64,000 bases of DNA from Mesorhizobium sp. CA8. GTDB lineage: Bacteria > Pseudomonadota > Alphaproteobacteria > Rhizobiales > Rhizobiaceae. Made by a program: the position numbers and the translations under genes. The notes under the pieces were generated by a model. That model was given only the letters and a program-made list of their open reading frames with translations. It was not told the DNA's origin and did not search any database. This document shows, one piece after another, positions 59,736-64,000 of this stretch; the first letter of the stretch is position 1; every line of letters starts with the position of its first letter. Where the stretch lies: NCBI RefSeq assembly GCF_020164955.1, contig NZ_JAIUHG010000021.1, positions 59,990 to 123,989 of the forward strand, written 5' to 3'.

Positions 59736-62048
59736 TTATTTGGGCAGCGTGTAGGCCATCACATAATCACCCGGCTTGGTGCCGACCGAGCCGTGGCCGC
59801 CGGCGACGATGACGACGAACTGGCGCCCGTCGGCCACCGTATAGGTCATCGGCGTCGACTGGCCGCCCGCCGGCAGCCTCGCCTGCCAGAGCTGCCTGCC
59901 GGTGGTGAGGTCGTAAGCGCGCAGATAATCATCGACCGCGGCGCCCAGGAAAGCGACGCCGCCCGCCGTGATCATCGGTCCGCCTATGCCTGGGACGCCG
60001 ACCTTGAAGGGCAAGGGCAGCGGCGTCATGTCGTAAACCGTGCCGTTACGGTGCTTGTAGGCGATGTTTCCAGTCTTGAGGTCGACGCCGGCGACATAGC
60101 CCCAGGGCGGCGCCTGGCAGGGAATGCCGAGCGGCGACAGGAACGGTCCCATCACCACTGCGTACGGCGCTCCTTCGTTGCGGTTCAGCCCCTGCTCGCT
60201 GCCCTTGGTATCGCCCGGCGGCGGCACGTCCGCGCGCGGGATGAGCTTGGAGGTGAAGGCGAGATAGGTCGGCATGCCGAACATCACCTGCCGCACCGGA
60301 TCGACCGCGACGCCGCCCCAATTGAAGACGCCGAAATTGCCGGGATAGACCAGCGAGCCCTGCAGCGAGGGCGGCGTGTAGCGGCCCTCATAACGCAGCT
60401 TCTTCAATTCGATCCGGCACGCCAGCTGGTCGAACATGGTGATGCCCCACATGTCGGCACCGGTCAGCGGCTTCGGATTGAAGGACAGGTCGGAGGCCGG
60501 TTGCGTCGGCGAAGCGTGATCGCCCTGGAGCGCGCCGCCTGGTGCCGGCACTTCCTTGATCGGAATGATCGGTTCGCCCGTGCGCCGGTCGAGCACGTAG
60601 AGATCGCCTTGCTTGGTCGGCCCGACCAGCGCCGGCACCACGCCGTTCGCCGTGGTGATGTCGACGAGCGACGGCTGCGCCGGCACGTCCATGTCCCACA
60701 GATCGTGATGCACGGTCTGCCGCACCCAGTGCAATTGCCCGGTGTTGAGGTCGAGAGCGGTGATCGATGACGAGAACTTCTCGACATCGGCGCTGCGGTC
60801 CATGCCGAGCTGGTCCGGCGTCTGGTTGCCGAGCGGCACGTAGATGAGCCCGAGCTTCTCGTCGGCGCTCGCGGTAGACCACATGTTGGGCGAGTTGTGG
60901 GTGTAGGTCTGCCCGGCGGGCAGCGGCGTCGTCACATCCGGATTGCCGGAATCCCAGTTCCACAGCAGCGCGCCGGTATCGACGTCGAAGGCGCGGATGA
61001 CGCCGGAGGGCTCCTCGGTCGAGTAATTGTCGTTGACCGCGCCGCCGACAATGATCTTGCCGCCGACGATCAGCGGCGCCGAGGTCGAATAATAATAGCC
61101 CGACTTCGGATAGGGCATATTGGCCATCAGGTTCAGCGTGCCGCCCTCGGCGAAGGACGGACACACCTGCCCGTTCGCGGCATCGAGCGCGATCAGCCGG
61201 GCGTCCGACGTCGGCAGGTAGATGCGCGCGGCGCAAGGCTGGCCGGCGGCGATCTTGGCGTCGGCGTAATAGGACACGCCGCGGCAGGTCTGGTGCTGGC
61301 GGTTGGGGTCGAGCTTGATCTTCGGATCGTAGCGCCACTTCTCCTTGCCGCTCGCGGCGTCGATGGCGATGGCGAAATTATGCGGCGTGCAGATGAACAG
61401 CGTGTCGCCGATCTTCAGCGGCGTCACCTGATAGGTCGTCTCGCCGATATCGTCGGGGCCCTTCACGTCGCCGGTGCGGTAGGTCCAGGCCGGCTGCAGC
61501 TTGGCGACGTTGTCAGGCGTGATCTGGTCGAGCGGCGAATAGCGCTGGCCGAAAGGCGTGCGGCCGTAGAAATGCCACTCGCCGGCCGGCATGTCGCCGC
61601 CAAGATTGGCCGCCGCTGCCACCTTTTCGGTGCCGAGCGTGCCGCCGATGTCGTAAGGATCGGCCGTCATCGAATAGCCGGCGACCGCAAGCGAGGCGAG
61701 CACGGCCAGGATCAGCAGCGCGCGTCCGTCCGGCCCCCGCAGCCCTCGCCTTGCCCATGGCGTCAAAAGCCACAAGGCGACGAGCACGATGACGCCGCCA
61801 CGCGGGCCGAGTTGCCACCAGTCGAAGCCGATTTCCCACACCGCCCAGCATAGCGTGGCGAGCACGAACAGCGCGTAGAGCCAGAGCGAGGTCGACCTGC
61901 GCCTGAAAAGCAGCCAGGCGGTGATCAGGAAGACCAGGCCGGCAATCAGGTAATACCAACTGCCGCCCAGCGCGATGAGCCAGATGCCGCCGCCGCCGAG
62001 AATGAGACCGATGAGGAAGAGGACAAGGGAGGTGATGGTGGTGGCCAC
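59736..62048 (-). CDS. gcd: Membrane-bound PQQ-dependent glucose (or quinate/shikimate) dehydrogenase
   Basis: The 770-residue protein has five N-terminal membrane helices (residues about 1-140) then a periplasmic PQQ beta-propeller. Family motifs include DMPAGEWHFYGRTPFGQRYSPLDQIT, TCRGVSYY, DARLIALDAANG, WNWDSGNPD and WGVAVDP-like GGVAVDPVRQVMFG. It oxidises aldoses to lactones and passes electrons to ubiquinone; in rhizobia this supports gluconate production and phosphate solubilisation. It starts with GTG 62048 with GGGAG six bases upstream. No PQQ synthesis genes are present here. It is divergent from the LuxR regulator. Confidence 0.93.
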   Translation of the reverse strand: MATTITSLVLFLIGLILGGGGIWLIALGGSWYYLIAGLVFLITAWLLFRRRSTSLWLYALFVLATLCWAVWEIGFDWWQLGPRGGVIVLVALWLLTPWARRGLRGPDGRALLILAVLASLAVAGYSMTADPYDIGGTLGTEKVAAAANLGGDMPAGEWHFYGRTPFGQRYSPLDQITPDNVAKLQPAWTYRTGDVKGPDDIGETTYQVTPLKIGDTLFICTPHNFAIAIDAASGKEKWRYDPKIKLDPNRQHQTCRGVSYYADAKIAAGQPCAARIYLPTSDARLIALDAANGQVCPSFAEGGTLNLMANMPYPKSGYYYSTSAPLIVGGKIIVGGAVNDNYSTEEPSGVIRAFDVDTGALLWNWDSGNPDVTTPLPAGQTYTHNSPNMWSTASADEKLGLIYVPLGNQTPDQLGMDRSADVEKFSSSITALDLNTGQLHWVRQTVHHDLWDMDVPAQPSLVDITTANGVVPALVGPTKQGDLYVLDRRTGEPIIPIKEVPAPGGALQGDHASPTQPASDLSFNPKPLTGADMWGITMFDQLACRIELKKLRYEGRYTPPSLQGSLVYPGNFGVFNWGGVAVDPVRQVMFGMPTYLAFTSKLIPRADVPPPGDTKGSEQGLNRNEGAPYAVVMGPFLSPLGIPCQAPPWGYVAGVDLKTGNIAYKHRNGTVYDMTPLPLPFKVGVPGIGGPMITAGGVAFLGAAVDDYLRAYDLTTGRQLWQARLPAGGQSTPMTYTVADGRQFVVIVAGGHGSVGTKPGDYVMAYTLPK

Positions 62049-62286
62049 GAAATACTCCCGCAGTTATGCGCAGAAGAAAAATCCCCGCTACGAACCCGGA
62101 ACCAGTTTGCTTCCGATTCTGTTCCAGCCGCAGCGGCAGTTTCGGTTGGCCCGTGCGCCGTGTCAATTCATGGCGCCGGTCCTCCTACTGCGCCATCGGC
62201 GTTTCGATCCCGCTGGCCGGTGCGTGAGCGGGTGCGCATGCTGGACGGTCTTTCGGAAATCTGTCGGCCGGTGCTATGTCTTGTCG

Positions 62287-63930
62287 ATGGACAGCGTTGC
62301 CATAATGCTCCGACGCGCCCGCGACGCCTATGAGAGGCGGGCTTGGGCGGATGCGCTGGAGTTGCTGCGGGCCGCGGACGAAGTCACCGCTTTGGGAACA
62401 GACGATCTGGAGCGCATGTTCTGGTCGGCTGGAATGCTTGATCGCGATCCCGATATCCTTGCCGCAGCCGAACGCCTGGTCAAAGCGCACAGCGATGCGG
62501 GCCGTGACGACAGAGCGGCATATTGGGCCTGCTTCCATGGCTCCCGGCTTCTGGCATTGGGCGAGCATGGCCGCGCAACCGCATGGCTGCAGCGGGCGCA
62601 GCGCCTTGTGGAGAGCTTTGGTCGCGAATGCTCGACACAAGGCTATCTGGCCTTGTTGGCGGCACAGAAAGATCTCAGGGCAGGCAGTGATGAAACATCC
62701 GCTGCGCATGCAAGACAGGCACTTGCGATAGGCGAGCGCTGTCGCGATATCGACCTGGTCGCTTTCGCCCGGTGCGTTCTCGGTCGCGCCCTGGTGCGGC
62801 AGGGGCGCGTCGAGGAAGGCATCGCCTCTCTGGATGAAGCCATGTTGCCCGTCATCGGCGGCGAGCTCTCGCCGGTAATCACCGGGCTGGTCTATTGCAA
62901 TCTCATCGCCGAGTGCCGCCAGGTCTATGCGCTCGATCGCTCCCGCGAATGGACGGATGCGCTGTCGGCCTGGTGCGGAGCGCAGCCGCAACTGGTTCAA
63001 TTCAACGGTGCCTGCATGCTGCACCGGGCAGAGATCATGGAAATGAACGGCAATTGGCCGGAGGCGATCGCGGAATCGCGCCGTGCGGCATCTTCTCCTG
63101 TTGCCAAGGCGGCTCGCGACAACACGATCGGGGGCGCCGCCTATCAAGAAGCCGAAATCCACCGCCTGCGCGGCGAATTCGCCGCCGCCGAGGAGATGTA
63201 CCGGAATGCCAGCCGGCTAGGACTCGAGCCGCAGCCGGGCATGGCCTTGCTGCGCCTGATGCAAGGTCGCACGGAGCAGGCGGCAGCCACCCTGCGCCGT
63301 GTGCTCGCCACCACCGAAGCACCGCTCAGCCGTGCCCGCCTGCTTCCGGCGATGATCGAAATTGCAATCGCCGCCGGGGCGATCGAGGAGGCCCGCAACG
63401 CCTGCCGTGAGCTGGAAGCGACCGCCAGCCGGTTCGCGACCGAGATACTGGGTGCGATCGCATCTCAGGCACGAGGCGAGATCGAGATGCACGACGGCAA
63501 CGCCGCGGCTGCGCTCGGTCACTTCCGCGCGGCGCTCGCGATCTGGCAACGCGCCGGCGCTCCCTATCTGGAGGCGCGGCTGCGCGTGCTGGCCGGCCAA
63601 GCCTGCCGTATGCTCGTGGACGAGGATGGCGCGGGACTCGAATTCGATGCCGCGCGTTCGATTTTTGTGGAACTCGGCGCCGCGCCCGATCTCGATCGCC
63701 TCAACGCATTGGCCAGGCCCACCACGCCATCGGCGCACGGCCTGACGCGGCGCGAGATAGAGGTGCTAACCCATATCACCACCGGCAAGACAAACAGGAC
63801 GATAGCGGTCGAACTTGGCCTCAGCGAAAAGACCGTCGACCGTCACGTTTCCAACATCTTCGACAAGCTCGCGGTCAACTCGCGCGCCGCAGCGACCGCC
63901 TACGCCTTCCAGCACGGCCTACTTGTTTGA
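62287..63930 (+). CDS. LuxR-family regulator with a long helical-repeat N-terminal region
   Basis: The 547-residue protein has a C-terminal LuxR/NarL helix-turn-helix (GLTRREIEVLTHITTGKTNRTIAVELGLSEKTVDRHVSNIFDKLAVNSRAAATAY). Residues 1-480 are alpha-helical TPR-like repeats (for instance RATAWLQRAQRLVESFGRECSTQGYLALLAAQKDL), lacking the ATPase domain of MalT-type activators. Its ligand is unknown. ATG 62287 is used; the frame is open upstream to 61975. It is divergent from gcd (238 bp apart), so it may control glucose dehydrogenase. The next feature is the probable transposase start. Confidence 0.88.
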   Translation: MDSVAIMLRRARDAYERRAWADALELLRAADEVTALGTDDLERMFWSAGMLDRDPDILAAAERLVKAHSDAGRDDRAAYWACFHGSRLLALGEHGRATAWLQRAQRLVESFGRECSTQGYLALLAAQKDLRAGSDETSAAHARQALAIGERCRDIDLVAFARCVLGRALVRQGRVEEGIASLDEAMLPVIGGELSPVITGLVYCNLIAECRQVYALDRSREWTDALSAWCGAQPQLVQFNGACMLHRAEIMEMNGNWPEAIAESRRAASSPVAKAARDNTIGGAAYQEAEIHRLRGEFAAAEEMYRNASRLGLEPQPGMALLRLMQGRTEQAAATLRRVLATTEAPLSRARLLPAMIEIAIAAGAIEEARNACRELEATASRFATEILGAIASQARGEIEMHDGNAAAALGHFRAALAIWQRAGAPYLEARLRVLAGQACRMLVDEDGAGLEFDAARSIFVELGAAPDLDRLNALARPTTPSAHGLTRREIEVLTHITTGKTNRTIAVELGLSEKTVDRHVSNIFDKLAVNSRAAATAYAFQHGLLV

Positions 63931-63979
63931 TCCCAGGCTTTGATGGGGCATCCTTATCCTCCGAATCAAAGGATGCGCT

Positions 63980-64000
63980 ATGGGCCAGGTTCTTCATGGA
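63980..64000 (+). CDS. Probable IS481-type transposase, cut by the window edge
   Basis: Only seven codons are present (MGQVLHG), starting at ATG 63980. I recall MGQVLHG as a characteristic opening of IS481-family transposases in Rhizobiales, so an insertion sequence probably begins just beyond the LuxR gene. GCATCCTT at 63950 faces AAGGATGC at 63969 and may be part of its end. Seven residues are too few to be sure. Confidence 0.45.

Overview
The window reads as a G+C-rich alphaproteobacterial chromosome, most likely Mesorhizobium or a close relative in the Rhizobiales. This rests on codon usage and protein resemblance, the circularly permuted tmRNA gene with tag ANDNYAEARLAA, an alphaproteobacterial-type SspB, small families of palindromic intergenic repeats of the kind common in rhizobial genomes, and a housekeeping backbone (ilvBN, miaA/serB, degP, hflC-hflK, folA, thyA) whose order I recall as typical for the group. 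The genus is an inference; no 16S gene is present.

Layout. 0-7 kb: a truncated flavin monooxygenase, a divergent HxlR regulator/NmrA-like reductase pair, two tandem Kup potassium transporters whose 3' thirds are almost identical, and pdxJ. 7-15 kb: a STAS-like protein, a RecD-like helicase, a cobalt-type nitrile hydratase operon (alpha, beta, accessory) and an RND efflux pump with its adaptor. 15-20 kb: a LysE exporter, an A+T-rich orphan with a GIY-YIG-like core, and ilvBN preceded by a leader peptide and attenuator. 19-25 kb: the stump of an AcoR-like activator, an NTF2/flavin monooxygenase fusion, and a probable tmpAB-like aminophosphonate oxidation pair with a divergent LysR regulator. 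24-31 kb: a frameshifted GNAT, a small conserved protein, an XRE-cupin regulator, a HerA-like ATPase, a diguanylate cyclase, miaA and serB overlapping head to head, and another GNAT. 31-37 kb: degP, a DUF2065 protein, hflC, hflK, folA and a DUF4424 protein. 37-42 kb: cobF, then a molybdenum module (modABC, a short ModE, stand-alone Mop) with two candidate ModE boxes, then thyA. 42-50 kb: a DUF2853 protein, permuted ssrA (tmRNA), a frameshifted ATPase, a Bcr-type MFS pump with divergent TetR, sspB, two small genes, a ClC channel and a MarR regulator. 50-64 kb: a giant AsmA-like protein, a GlcD-type dehydrogenase, a thioesterase, a frameshifted Lrp next to a DMT exporter, a YghX-like hydrolase, PQQ glucose dehydrogenase, a LuxR regulator, and at the right edge the start of what looks like an IS481-type transposase.

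How the parts work together. The mod genes import molybdate, with ModE and Mop as likely sensor and store. ilvBN makes the first committed intermediates of branched-chain amino acids under apparent attenuation control. HflKC and DegP form an envelope quality-control block. tmRNA and SspB, 3 kb apart, are the tagging and delivery halves of ribosome rescue and ClpXP proteolysis. Three genes (GNAT, ATPase, Lrp) each appear broken by a single-base indel, which may be real decay or assembly error.
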